Below, in pieces: positions 36,709 through 46,097 of a stretch of DNA of 64,000 bases (within the stretch, counting starts at the first letter, position 1; each line of letters begins with the position of its first letter). The notes beneath the pieces were generated by a model, which saw only the letters and a program-made list of their open reading frames with translations, had not been told where the DNA came from and made no database searches. The DNA comes from Luteibacter yeojuensis. Lineage in GTDB: Bacteria; Pseudomonadota; Gammaproteobacteria; Xanthomonadales; Rhodanobacteraceae. The position numbers were made by a program, and so were the translations under genes. The DNA is taken from contig NZ_JAAQTL010000001.1 in the NCBI RefSeq assembly GCF_011742875.1, positions 2,418,001 through 2,482,000 on the forward strand. Reading direction: 5' to 3'.

Positions 36709-37839
36709 TCAACCCTTGTCGACGCGCACGCGGGCGCCGTCGACGAGCAGCATCTGGCCTTCCGTGACGACGCGTTCGCCCGCCTGCAGGCCCTTGTCGA
36801 CGACCACGCGGTCCGCGGTGGTCGCGCCCGTCGCGATCGTACGTTGTTCCACCGTGCCGTCCGCCTTCACCACGAAGACGAAGGTGCCCGCCGTGGAACT
36901 CTGCAAGGCGACCACGGGAATGCTCACCGCGTCGGACAAACGCGTGGTGGGCAGCGTCACTTCCGCGAACTGGCCCGGCGTGAGCCGTCCGTCGGCGTTC
37001 TCGAAACGCCCCTTCAGGACGATGGTGCCGGTGGTGGCGTCCACGCTGTTGTCGATGAATTCCAGTTCGCCGTTCAGCGGCGCGCCGTCGTCGCCTGGAA
37101 TCTTCGCATGCACCGGCAGGGGCCCGCGGCGCACGCTGTTGCGCACGGCGGCGAGGCTGTCCTCGGGAATGGAGAAGGCGACGCGGATCGGGTCCACTTC
37201 GTTGAGCACCACGATGTCGGTGGTATCCGCGCTGAGCGTCGCGCCGGGATAGGCCAGCGGCGCACCGGTCACCCCGTCGAAGGGTGCGACGATGGTGGTG
37301 AAGTCCAGCTGGGTCTTGGCGGCGCGTGCCGCCGCGCGATCGCTCTCGAGGGCGGCGCGGGCCACGCCGAGGTTCGCCTTGTAGAGGTCGAAATCCGCCC
37401 GGCTGACAAAGCCCTTGCCGAGCATGTTCTGGTAGCGGGCCTGGTCGGCCTCGGCCTTCGCCAGCTGGGCCTGGTCGCGGGCCACGTTGCCCATGGCCTC
37501 GTCGTACGCGGCCTGCAGCGGACGGGGATCCACCTTTGCCAGCAGGTCCCCCTTCTTCACGTGCGCGCCGGGCGTGAACGCGAGGGATTCGAGCTGGCCG
37601 TCGACACGGGAGCGGACGTTCACCGTGGAATAGGCCTCGGCGCGTCCGATGACCTTCAGGGACAGGTCGATCTCGCCGCGTGTCGCCACCGCCGTGGTGA
37701 CCGGGACGCCGGCCGTCGGCGCCTTGGCCGCGGGCTTGGCCTTGCCACCGGCTTCGTGCCGCCACATGCCGAAAACGATGGCCGCCACCGCCACGAGGAC
37801 GACGATGAGGAGGAGTTTCTTCCCGGGGGATCGCTGCAT
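36709..37839 (-). CDS. RND efflux periplasmic adaptor (MdtA-like)
   Basis: Membrane-fusion protein of 376 residues: one membrane anchor helix (LLLIVVLVAVAAIVFGMW), the lipoyl half-motifs (VNVRSRVDGQLESLAFTPG and LDFTTIVAPFDGVTGAPLA), an alpha-hairpin between them (about 95-150), and a beta-barrel with DGRLTPGQFAEVTLP. The start at MQRSPGKK is supported by GGAG seven bases upstream. It follows the marR gene on the same strand after 117 bases that include a palindrome, so it may have its own MarR-controlled promoter. It works with the permease downstream. Confidence 0.93.
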   Translation of the reverse strand: MQRSPGKKLLLIVVLVAVAAIVFGMWRHEAGGKAKPAAKAPTAGVPVTTAVATRGEIDLSLKVIGRAEAYSTVNVRSRVDGQLESLAFTPGAHVKKGDLLAKVDPRPLQAAYDEAMGNVARDQAQLAKAEADQARYQNMLGKGFVSRADFDLYKANLGVARAALESDRAAARAAKTQLDFTTIVAPFDGVTGAPLAYPGATLSADTTDIVVLNEVDPIRVAFSIPEDSLAAVRNSVRRGPLPVHAKIPGDDGAPLNGELEFIDNSVDATTGTIVLKGRFENADGRLTPGQFAEVTLPTTRLSDAVSIPVVALQSSTAGTFVFVVKADGTVEQRTIATGATTADRVVVDKGLQAGERVVTEGQMLLVDGARVRVDKG

Positions 37840-37905
37840 GGGGGGCTCCGGCCGAATCCTTGGGGTTCGGTCGCCACGCTGGGGAGGCATGGACTGGTTT
37901 CAGGG

Positions 37906-37925
37906 ACGGTTAACCGTAAAAGCTA
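37906..37925. promoter_or_regulatory. Candidate MarR operator in front of the RND efflux genes
   Basis: A perfect 12-bp palindrome ACGGTTAACCGT at 37906-37917 is followed by a further TAAC at 37922-37925, giving an overlapping GTTA-N9-TAAC dyad. It stands 67 bp before the adaptor start codon and just downstream of marR, a typical place for repression of the efflux genes. Confidence 0.45.
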
Positions 37926-37956
37926 ACGCACATGCCCGCGACCGGTTGACCTGGAT

Positions 37957-38448
37957 TCAGCTTTCCTCGCCGGGCCCGTCGAGGCCCTGGAGATTTTCCT
38001 TCATGCGGTCCAGCACGGCGAGCATGGTCTGCAGATCCGTGGTGGAAATGCCTTGGGTGGCGTCACGGCGAAGCCCCCGGGCGATATCCTCCATGTCGTC
38101 GATGACACCCCGGGCCTGGTCGGTATCGTGCAGGCGCCAGGCGCGGCGGTCCTTCGGATCGGCACGGCGCTCGACGAATCCCGCCGCTTGCAGGCGATCG
38201 ATGACGCGGCCTACGGCGATGGGCTCCATGTCCAGTTGTTCGGCCAGCTCGTTCTGGCGCATGCCGGGGCGCCGATGCAGTGCCTTCAGGGCGCGCCACT
38301 GCGCGCGGGTGAGTCCGAAGCGCACGGCCCGTCGGTCGAAGTGCTTGCGGAAGAGCAAAGTCACGTCGTTGATGAGGTATGCGAACGAGATATCTTCGAC
38401 TTTGAGTTCGGCCATGGCCTTTGGTGGATCGATGGTTGTCGGGGACAT
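37957..38448 (-). CDS. MarR family transcriptional regulator
   Basis: Winged-helix regulator of about 163 residues. The recognition region is LTRAQWRALKALHRRPGMRQ, NELAEQLDMEPIAVGRVIDR and the wing RRADPKDRRAWRLHDTDQA, all standard for MarR. It heads the marR-adaptor-permease gene string and probably represses it in response to a toxic ligand. The start is uncertain: ATG 38448, ATG 38415 and GTG 38475 are all open and none has a clear ribosome-binding site. The macrodomain gene is divergent, with only 41 bp between the chosen starts. Confidence 0.9.
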   Translation of the reverse strand: MSPTTIDPPKAMAELKVEDISFAYLINDVTLLFRKHFDRRAVRFGLTRAQWRALKALHRRPGMRQNELAEQLDMEPIAVGRVIDRLQAAGFVERRADPKDRRAWRLHDTDQARGVIDDMEDIARGLRRDATQGISTTDLQTMLAVLDRMKENLQGLDGPGEES

Positions 38449-38489
38449 CGTAGCCAAATGCAACGTGGCCGTCACAAGGAGTTTTTCGT

Positions 38490-38996
38490 ATGAATTTCCA
38501 AGTGATCGAGACGGATATCACCACGCTGGCAGTGGACGCGATCGTGAATGCGGCGAACGAATCCCTGCTCGGTGGCGGCGGTGTCGACGGCGCGATCCAC
38601 CGCGCCGCCGGACCGGCTCTGCTGGCCGCTTGCCGGGCTTTGCCGGAAGTGCGCAGCGGTGTCCGCTGCCCAACCGGCGAAGCTCGCATCACGCCAGGCT
38701 TCGCCCTGCCCGCCCGCTTCGTCATCCATACGGCCGGGCCAGTCTGGCACGGTGGCGGCCGTGGCGAACCTGGCCTTCTGGCCGAGTGCTATACGAATTG
38801 CCTCAAAATCGCCTGCGACGAGGGCGTGGAATCCATCGCGTTTCCCGCCATCAGCGCAGGGATCTATGGCTACCCGGCGGAAGCCGCGGCCGAGATAGCC
38901 GTCCGTACGATCCGCGGGGCTGCCCGGCTCCCCCGGCGCGTCGTGTTCTGCACTTTCGGCGCCCGGATGACCGCCATTTACGAGACCCTCGTGTAG
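38490..38996 (+). CDS. Macrodomain protein, O-acetyl-ADP-ribose deacetylase type (YmdB-like)
   Basis: Macrodomain of 168 residues that should remove acetyl or ADP-ribose groups. It has the binding motifs [24 protein letters not shown] (catalytic aspartate in GVDGAI) and [14 protein letters not shown]. The opening matches the MacroD/YmdB class. AAGGAG lies upstream of the start. The stop codon is inside the arm of a hairpin (38995-39016). It is divergent from marR. Whether it acts on proteins, RNA or small molecules is unknown. Confidence 0.93.
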   Translation: MNFQVIETDITTLAVDAIVNAANESLLGGGGVDGAIHRAAGPALLAACRALPEVRSGVRCPTGEARITPGFALPARFVIHTAGPVWHGGGRGEPGLLAECYTNCLKIACDEGVESIAFPAISAGIYGYPAEAAAEIAVRTIRGAARLPRRVVFCTFGARMTAIYETLV

Positions 38997-39016
38997 GAGC
39001 CGCCACAGCGGCTCCT
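38995..39016. repeat. Single short hairpin related to the palindromic elements
   Basis: AGGAGCCGC (38995-39003) and GCGGCTCCT (39008-39016) with a four-base loop (CACA). It looks like one arm of the longer elements seen elsewhere. The left arm contains two bases of the macrodomain stop codon. It stands between the convergent macrodomain and batD genes. Confidence 0.75.
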
Positions 39017-39039
39017 GCCCAGGCCGAAGAAGAGGGGGT

Positions 39040-40737
39040 CTACCGCGGGTACAGGGGCGGAAGCCCGCCGTCGTTCTTCGACGCGGCCGGGGTCGACCAG
39101 TCGAAGCCCCGCTCGAAGGCATCGCGGAGGATCGCGCCCGGTGCTTCGCCGCCCGCGAAGCGCGCCCGTTGCAGTGCCGCGATCGCGTCGGTCTGCGCTC
39201 CTTCGCGCAAGGCCGCCGACAGCTCGCCCAACGTCCGAAGGGGCGGGCGGACGGTGCGTGCCCACTGGAGCAGGCTACGTTCCATCGCCGCGAAGTCGGT
39301 TCCCGCGACCGTCTTGAGGAACAGCGCGTGCGCCGGGCGCTCCCGCGTCGGCGCGTCGGCCGGGGGCACGGCTTCCCGTGCCTGGCGAAGGCCGCCCTTG
39401 CGAGCGACGACGAACCACGCGACCAGCGTCAGCAGCCACAATGCCAGCGCGCCCACGAAGAGCGAGCGCCAGGGATAGCCGGCGTCCGGAACCGCGGATG
39501 TCGCGACGCCGGCAGCCGTGGTCGCCTTCGGCGAGGCAGCGGACGGCAACGTCACCGCACCCGCGGTCGTGGCCGGCGCCGCAGCACCGCCTTCCGCCAC
39601 GTCGATGTCCCGCGCGGGCACCGTCGCCACTTCGGGTTTGTCGGTGACGACGTTCCACCAGTGCAGTGTCGTGGACGGAATATGCAGCGTCCCCGCGCGC
39701 GTGGGCACGACGGCAAAACCCTGCTGCCGGCGGCCGGTGACCCAGGAACCGCTCAGGCCGCCGCCTGTCACGGCCTTGTCCGGATACACGTCCGCGCCGT
39801 CGAGCTTCGGCAGCGACAGCGCCGGCAGCGCCTCGAACGGCATGCCGGTGGCGGTCAGGTGCATGGTGAGCGTGAGGGGTTGTCCCACGCGTGCCTTGCC
39901 GTTCGCGGGCAGCCCATCGAGCGTCAGCTTCAGGTCGCGGGCCGGAATCCACGCCCCATCGGTCGCGGATGCGGGGCGTGCCCGCACGTCGACACGCACT
40001 TTCTCGGCCACCGCATTGACCGGTTGACCGGCACCGAAGAACGAATTGGCGTCGGTCGGGTCCACGGCCGTGCCCTGGAACGCGGGCGGCAGGATCTCGA
40101 GCGTGCCGGCGTGCTGCGGGAAGATGGCGTAATGCCGTTCCACGACATTGAAACGGCGACCGCCACGCATCGTCTGGTAGTTCGCGTCCTGGCCGACGCG
40201 GCGCACCTCGGCGCCCTCCGCCGTAGGGTCGCCCAACTGTCCGTCGGCGAGGTTCACCGAAAAATAGAGGCGCAACGTGTAGTCGATCTGCTGGCCTACA
40301 TAGGCCCGCCTGGGCTCGGCCGTGCCCTCGAGCGCGACGGGGCGGTCCGCGGCCGGGGTACCCGTATCGCTGGACGCCACGACGTCGAGGGACGCCGGCT
40401 GCGTCCGCTGGCCGCCGATCGACAAGGCAGGAACGGTGAGGTGTCCTTCGCGGCGCGGACGCAGCGCGATGCCGAGGATCGTCTTCGATTCGCGCTTTCC
40501 GTCGATGATGCTCAGCGTGTGGTTCGTGGAGGTGCCGAGAACGATGAAGTCGGGCGTCAACGGCGAGAGATCGGGCGAATCCGTCGTCTGGTCGCCGATC
40601 TCGATGTTCAGCGTCACCGTTTCGCCCACGCCCACCCTGCTTCGGTCGAGCGAAGCGACGGGCGCCGAGTCCTGCGCCCAGGCAAGTAGCGGCACGCATC
40701 CCAGGACGAGGCCGAGCAGGATCCCGCGCATTCTCAT
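39040..40737 (-). CDS. batD: BatD family protein (oxygen tolerance)
   Basis: Exported and membrane-anchored protein of 565 residues. A signal peptide (LLGLVLGCVPLLAWA) is followed by several Ig-like beta domains in the BatD pattern (VASLDRSRVGVGETVTLNIE, RRAYVGQQIDYTLRLYF, GKARVGQPLTLTMHL), a Pro/Ala linker, one helix (SLFVGALALWLLTLVAWFVVA, about 425-445) and a cytoplasmic helical tail. It is the last gene of the moxR-bat operon and overlaps the preceding gene by four bases. BatD is needed for aerotolerance in Bacteroides and Leptospira relatives; how it works is unclear. Confidence 0.88.
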   Translation of the reverse strand: MRMRGILLGLVLGCVPLLAWAQDSAPVASLDRSRVGVGETVTLNIEIGDQTTDSPDLSPLTPDFIVLGTSTNHTLSIIDGKRESKTILGIALRPRREGHLTVPALSIGGQRTQPASLDVVASSDTGTPAADRPVALEGTAEPRRAYVGQQIDYTLRLYFSVNLADGQLGDPTAEGAEVRRVGQDANYQTMRGGRRFNVVERHYAIFPQHAGTLEILPPAFQGTAVDPTDANSFFGAGQPVNAVAEKVRVDVRARPASATDGAWIPARDLKLTLDGLPANGKARVGQPLTLTMHLTATGMPFEALPALSLPKLDGADVYPDKAVTGGGLSGSWVTGRRQQGFAVVPTRAGTLHIPSTTLHWWNVVTDKPEVATVPARDIDVAEGGAAAPATTAGAVTLPSAASPKATTAAGVATSAVPDAGYPWRSLFVGALALWLLTLVAWFVVARKGGLRQAREAVPPADAPTRERPAHALFLKTVAGTDFAAMERSLLQWARTVRPPLRTLGELSAALREGAQTDAIAALQRARFAGGEAPGAILRDAFERGFDWSTPAASKNDGGLPPLYPR

Positions 40738-42629
40738 TCTTCCGGCTCCGCGCCATGGCGGCGTTGGTATTCGAGCATGAACTTCCTCCGCAACAAGCCA
40801 CCCGGATCGTCGGGCACGCGCATCAGCGCGCGCCGCACGTCGGCCGGCAGTTTCGACGATGCATCGTCGCCGGATACCGCGCCGAGATCGTGTTCCCTGC
40901 CGGCATCCTTCCCTTCGCCCCTGGCGGCGAGGGCCTGGTCCATCTTCTGCTTCAGTGCGGCCTGCGCCTGTTGCGCCTGCGCGCGCTCGGCTTCGGATTT
41001 CGCCGTCGCATCGCCCTTCGGGGCCTGCGCCTTGCCGTTGTCCTTGCTGCGATCGCCGCCCTCGCCTTCGCCCGCCTTGTCCTGCGCGCCCTGCTGTTCG
41101 CCGTTCTCGTTGCCGTCGGCACCGGATTGCCGGCCGCTTTCGCCTTGCTTCCCGTCCTTGCCGTCCTGCTGTCCCTGCCGCTGGTCCTTGTCGCCCTGTT
41201 GGCCTTTCCGGTCCTCGTCACGGTCGCCCGAACCACCCTGCTTGTCCTGCTGCTTCGGCTTGTTCTCTTGCTGCTGCTTCAGGAAATCGGCGACGGCCTT
41301 CCGGTTGGCCGCGGCATCCTCATTGCGCGGATTCGCCTTCAGCGCGCGGTCGTAAGCGGCGAGGGCGTCCTGATAGCGCTGCTGCTTCGCGAGCGCGTTG
41401 CCGAGGTTGTACTGCGAGTCGCTGTCCTTGCGTGGAGCGAGCGCCTTCTCCGCGGCGGCGTAGTCGCCCGCGCGATAGGCGGCCGCGCCGCGCAGGGCCG
41501 GATCCTTCGCCAGGGCCTGCGCCTGCTGCGCATGACCCTGCGCCAGCGCGTTCGCCGCCTGCTGATCGCGCGTGCGGAACAGGTCGGTGATGCCGTCCGC
41601 ACGCGCCGGCGAGAGTGGCGCGAGGGCCAGCGCGAACACCAGCAGCCAGCCGCGCCGGAACGCGAGCGCCACGATCGGCAGCAACGGAAGCAGCAGCCAG
41701 GGGCCGCGGTCCTGCCACTCCCCCGAAGCGGTGCCCTCTACCGCCTGCCCTCCGCCGTCGCGGTGCGCGAAGCCGGCCAGGGCCTCCACGTCCGACGCAT
41801 CGCCCGCGACCGGGACGAAGCGGCCACCGCCCGCGCCGGCGACCGAGGCCAGCGACGCGTCGTCCCGCTGCGCCATCACGATCGTGCCGCGCGCGTCCTT
41901 CAGGAAGCCACCGTCGTCCGTGGCGATGGGACCGCCACGCACGCTGCCGATGCCGAGCACCGACACGCTATCGCCGGCGACGCGTGCGCGCCGTGCCGCG
42001 GCCACGGCCGCGGCATCCGCGCGATCGGTCACCAGGACGATGGAGCCGCCGCGCAGGTCGGCGCGGCGAATGAGGTCGGCGGCGAGGTCGATCGCCTTGC
42101 CAGGGTCGTCGCCGTCCACGGGCATGGTGTCCGGCGCGAGCGCATTAAGGAGGTCGTCGACGCTGTGTGCGTCCGTCGTGAGCGGTGCGACGGTGAAGGC
42201 TTCGCCCGTATAGGCGACGAGCGCGTTCAAGCCGTCACGGTTCGCCGCGTAAAGTTCGCGCACCTTGTAGCGCGCGCGGCTGAGCCGGTCGGGTACGACA
42301 TCGTGCGACAGCATGCGCGGCGACATGGACACCACCACGACCTGCGCGGCGCGCTCGGCGAACAGCGGTTGTGTCTGCCTGTTCCACGACGGGCCCGCGA
42401 GAGCCAGGATGGACAGCAGCGCCGCAGTGGCGAACGCGGCGACGGGCGCGCGCGACGCCGACGGCGTGCCGTCGAGCAGGTACGGGAGCAGCGCCGGGTC
42501 GGCGAGGCGCGCGAGCATGCGCTCGCCAGGCCTGCGCCGGCCCACGAGCCATGCCAGCACCGGCACCAGGAAGAGCAGCCACAGCCAGCGCGGCTCGAGG
42601 AAATGGAAGTCGGCGAACCAGGCCGTCAT
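40734..42629 (-). CDS. BatB-BatC fusion: degenerate VWA domain plus TPR domain
   Basis: Membrane protein of 631 residues. The N-terminus has the BatB layout: an N-terminal hydrophobic segment (LWLLFLVPVLAWLVGRRRPG), another helix (FATAALLSILALAGPSW), a VWA-like domain (about 95-290), two further hydrophobic segments, then two or more TPRs (ADYAAAEKALAPRKDSDSQY... and YQDALAAYDRALKANPRNEDA) and a long Lys/Gln/Gly/Asp-rich tail like BatC. The metal site that should read D-x-S-x-S is S101-M-S-P-R105, so it cannot bind metal in the usual way. GGAGGGGAG stands upstream of the start; it overlaps batA and batD by four bases each. Confidence 0.88.
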   Translation of the reverse strand: MTAWFADFHFLEPRWLWLLFLVPVLAWLVGRRRPGERMLARLADPALLPYLLDGTPSASRAPVAAFATAALLSILALAGPSWNRQTQPLFAERAAQVVVVSMSPRMLSHDVVPDRLSRARYKVRELYAANRDGLNALVAYTGEAFTVAPLTTDAHSVDDLLNALAPDTMPVDGDDPGKAIDLAADLIRRADLRGGSIVLVTDRADAAAVAAARRARVAGDSVSVLGIGSVRGGPIATDDGGFLKDARGTIVMAQRDDASLASVAGAGGGRFVPVAGDASDVEALAGFAHRDGGGQAVEGTASGEWQDRGPWLLLPLLPIVALAFRRGWLLVFALALAPLSPARADGITDLFRTRDQQAANALAQGHAQQAQALAKDPALRGAAAYRAGDYAAAEKALAPRKDSDSQYNLGNALAKQQRYQDALAAYDRALKANPRNEDAAANRKAVADFLKQQQENKPKQQDKQGGSGDRDEDRKGQQGDKDQRQGQQDGKDGKQGESGRQSGADGNENGEQQGAQDKAGEGEGGDRSKDNGKAQAPKGDATAKSEAERAQAQQAQAALKQKMDQALAARGEGKDAGREHDLGAVSGDDASSKLPADVRRALMRVPDDPGGLLRRKFMLEYQRRHGAEPEE

Positions 42630-43612
42630 GCGACTCCCCTCCTTCCGGCATAGCGTGGAAGCACGGCAAGGGCGAAGAGAACGAGCGAGATGACCAGCGG
42701 CCAGCGGAACAGTTCGAAACGCGGCCGCAGTGCGGCACCTTGCTGCGGCACGGGCTCGAGGGCATCGATGGCGCGGTACGCCTTGGCCAGTTCGTCCGTG
42801 TCGGTGGCGCGGAAGAAGCGGCCACCGGTCTGGTTCGCGATGTCGGTAAGCATGCCGACATCGAGATCCGCGGAGGGGTTCACGACGCGGCTGCCGAAGA
42901 AGTCGGGGACGCGCATGGCGTTGGCACCGATGCCGATGGTGTAGACGCGCACGCCTGCCGCTTTCGCGGCGCGCGCCGCTTCGCGCGGCGCTATCGAGCC
43001 CGCGTTGTTGACGCCGTCGGTGAGCAGCACGACCACGCGTGCTTGCTCGGGCATGTCGGCAAGGCGCTTCACGGCGACGGCCAGCGCATCGCCGATGGCC
43101 GTCTCGCGGCCGGGCAGACCCACGACGGCGCCATGCAACTGCGCGCGTACGGCGTCGAGGTCGTAGGTGAGCGGCGTGACCAGGTAGGCCTGCGAACCGA
43201 ACAGGATCAGGCCCAGCTCGTCCCCCGCGCGGCGGTCGATGAAGTCGCCGGCGATCGCCTCGACGGCGGCGAAACGCGTCACCTGGCGGCCAGCCAGCCG
43301 CATGTCGTCGAGCGACATGCTGCCGGAGAGGTCGACCGCCATCATCAGCGCGCGGCCGCTGCGCCTCTGCGGCTCGGGGGGACCGAGGTGCTGCGGGCGC
43401 GCCGCCGCGGCGACGAGGCAAAGCCAGGCCAGCGCGAGCAGGACGGTCGCCGCAAACGGCGCGCGGGTCAGCGAGGACTGCACGAGCGACAGGCCGGGCT
43501 GCGGCAGGTTCAGCGCCTGCGCGGGTTTCAACGGACGCAGGACATGGCGCAGCAACCAGGGCAGCGGCAGGGCGAGGAACATCCAGGGCCAGGCGAACTC
43601 AGGCAGCGGCAT
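42626..43612 (-). CDS. batA: BatA-type VWA domain membrane protein
   Basis: Protein of 328 residues with N-terminal hydrophobic helices (PWMFLALPLPWLLRHVL, AATVLLALAWLCLVAAA), a VWA domain and a C-terminal helix (LVISLVLFALAVLPRYA). The metal-ion-dependent adhesion site is intact: D94-L-S-G-S98 (AVDLSGSMS), with the second aspartate in VVLLTDGVNNAG. It is the functional partner to the degenerate VWA protein next to it, the two probably forming a membrane complex with BatD. It overlaps the DUF4381 gene by 14 bases and the batBC gene by four. Confidence 0.92.
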   Translation of the reverse strand: MPLPEFAWPWMFLALPLPWLLRHVLRPLKPAQALNLPQPGLSLVQSSLTRAPFAATVLLALAWLCLVAAAARPQHLGPPEPQRRSGRALMMAVDLSGSMSLDDMRLAGRQVTRFAAVEAIAGDFIDRRAGDELGLILFGSQAYLVTPLTYDLDAVRAQLHGAVVGLPGRETAIGDALAVAVKRLADMPEQARVVVLLTDGVNNAGSIAPREAARAAKAAGVRVYTIGIGANAMRVPDFFGSRVVNPSADLDVGMLTDIANQTGGRFFRATDTDELAKAYRAIDALEPVPQQGAALRPRFELFRWPLVISLVLFALAVLPRYAGRRGVA

Positions 43613-44081
43613 GCGCGCGCCTCCTGCGCATCGCCGCGCGCACCCAGGCCTCGACCTCGCGTGCCGACCGTGCCACGTCGAGGTCGGCGCCGCGCCGGTA
43701 TTTCGCTTCGTCCAGCTCGGCGAGCGCGGCCACGTCGTGCGCCGGCGTCATCGCGGCGAGGGCGTCGCGCCACGCCGCGCCCGACAGCGTGACGCTGCGT
43801 GGGTCGCGCATGCGCGCCACGCGGCGGACGAGCTGGCTTGCCGCGGCCGCGAACGCGAGGGCGTCGCCGTTCTCGGCGTGCCGTGCGGTTGCTTCGCGCA
43901 GGTCGGCAAGCGATGCGTCGACATAGCGACGCCACGCCGCCCGCCGGCGCAGCGCGACGACGAGGACGGTCACGCCTAGCGCGAAAAGGGCAAGCAGTAC
44001 CCACCAGCCCGGTGCCAGCGGCCACCACGGCGACACCTGGGGCAGGTGGATGTCGCGGAGTTCGGGCCCGTTCGACGGCAT
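43599..44081 (-). CDS. DUF4381 domain membrane protein of the bat operon
   Basis: Protein of 160 residues with a short periplasmic N-terminus (PELRDIHLPQVSPWWPLAPG), one membrane helix (WWVLLALFALGVTVLVVAL), and a cytoplasmic helical tail (VDASLADLREATARHAENGD, WVRAAMRRRRAHAAA). This matches DUF4381, which is regularly found between DUF58 and BatA genes. The ATG at 44081 overlaps the stop of the DUF58 gene by one base. The function is unknown; genome context ties it to the MoxR-VWA system. Confidence 0.85.
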   Translation of the reverse strand: MPSNGPELRDIHLPQVSPWWPLAPGWWVLLALFALGVTVLVVALRRRAAWRRYVDASLADLREATARHAENGDALAFAAAASQLVRRVARMRDPRSVTLSGAAWRDALAAMTPAHDVAALAELDEAKYRRGADLDVARSAREVEAWVRAAMRRRRAHAAA

Positions 44082-44997
44082 CAGCGTGCCCTCGCCGTGC
44101 CGAGCAAGGCCACGACGGCATCGAGCGGATCGGCGCTCGTATCCACCGTGCGGTGACGCAATCCGAGGCCGTTGCAGAGTTCTTCCAGGCGACGGCGGCC
44201 GTCGCCCAGGCCACGGGCGAAATCCGCGCGCTGGCGCTCGCCCTCCAGCACGATGTCGTAGTGCACGCCGCGATGGGCGAAGGGGTAGCGCCCCGCCGGC
44301 GGCTCGGACAGTTCCAGCGGATCGGCGACGGTCAGTACCGCCACTTCCGCCTTGGCGACGAGGCCGAGCATGCGTCCACGCGCCGCCGCGTCGACCGCGA
44401 AGCCATCGCTGACGAGCAGGACGCGCGAAGCGCCATGCATGAGCCGACCCGCACGCTGCAATGCCCCCGAAAGCGTCTCGTCCTCGCCCGGCGGCAAGGC
44501 GTCCCACGCGGCGAGGGCACCGGCAAAGGCCAATGCGCCGCGGGCGCCGCCCTGCGGCCGCAACAACTGGCGCTGCCCGCCGAAGGCGAGCACGCCGACG
44601 CGGTCCGCGCCGCGCACCGCGTACCACGCGGCCATGGTCGCCGCACGCGCGGCCTGCACGGACTTGAAGCGCGTGCGCGTACCGAAGCGCATGCTGGCGT
44701 TCGTATCGAGCAGGACCAGCAGGCGCCCTTCCCGTTCCTCCTGGAACAACTTCGTGTGCGCGACACCGCTGCGCGCGGTAAGCCGCCAGTCCATGCGGCG
44801 CACGTCGTCGCCGGCCTGGTAGACACGCGATTCGGCGTAATCCATGCCGCGGCCGTGCAACCGGCTCGGACGCTGCCCGCTGCGCTGCACGCGGGACATC
44901 ACTGGCGGCGCCGGCGCGCGGGCCACGCGCGAGCGCAGGGCGATCAGCTCGGGGAGCGACACATGGACGCGCCCGTCGGCGCTGGAAGCGGTGGCGG

Positions 44998-45001
<4 letters not shown>
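44081..45001 (-). CDS. DUF58 domain protein
   Basis: Cytoplasmic protein of 306 residues with the DUF58 core: GRGMDYAESRVYQAGDDVRRMDWRLTARSG split over about residues 50-80, followed by a VWA-like fold that begins LLVLLDTNASMRFGT (D-x-N-x-S in place of D-x-S-x-S) and has RVLLVSDGFAVD. Proteins of this kind are partners of MoxR ATPases. It overlaps moxR by four bases (ATGA) and DUF4381 by one base. Confidence 0.9.
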
Positions 45002-45990
<989 letters not shown>

Positions 45991-46097
45991 CGAGGGGTTC
46001 CCGGGCAAGGCTGAGGCCCGATGAGACCACAGACTGGCCCGGAAGTTTAGGGCCGAAGGTCAGCCTTGCGCCGGGGCAAGAGATCGACGCCGCGGCG

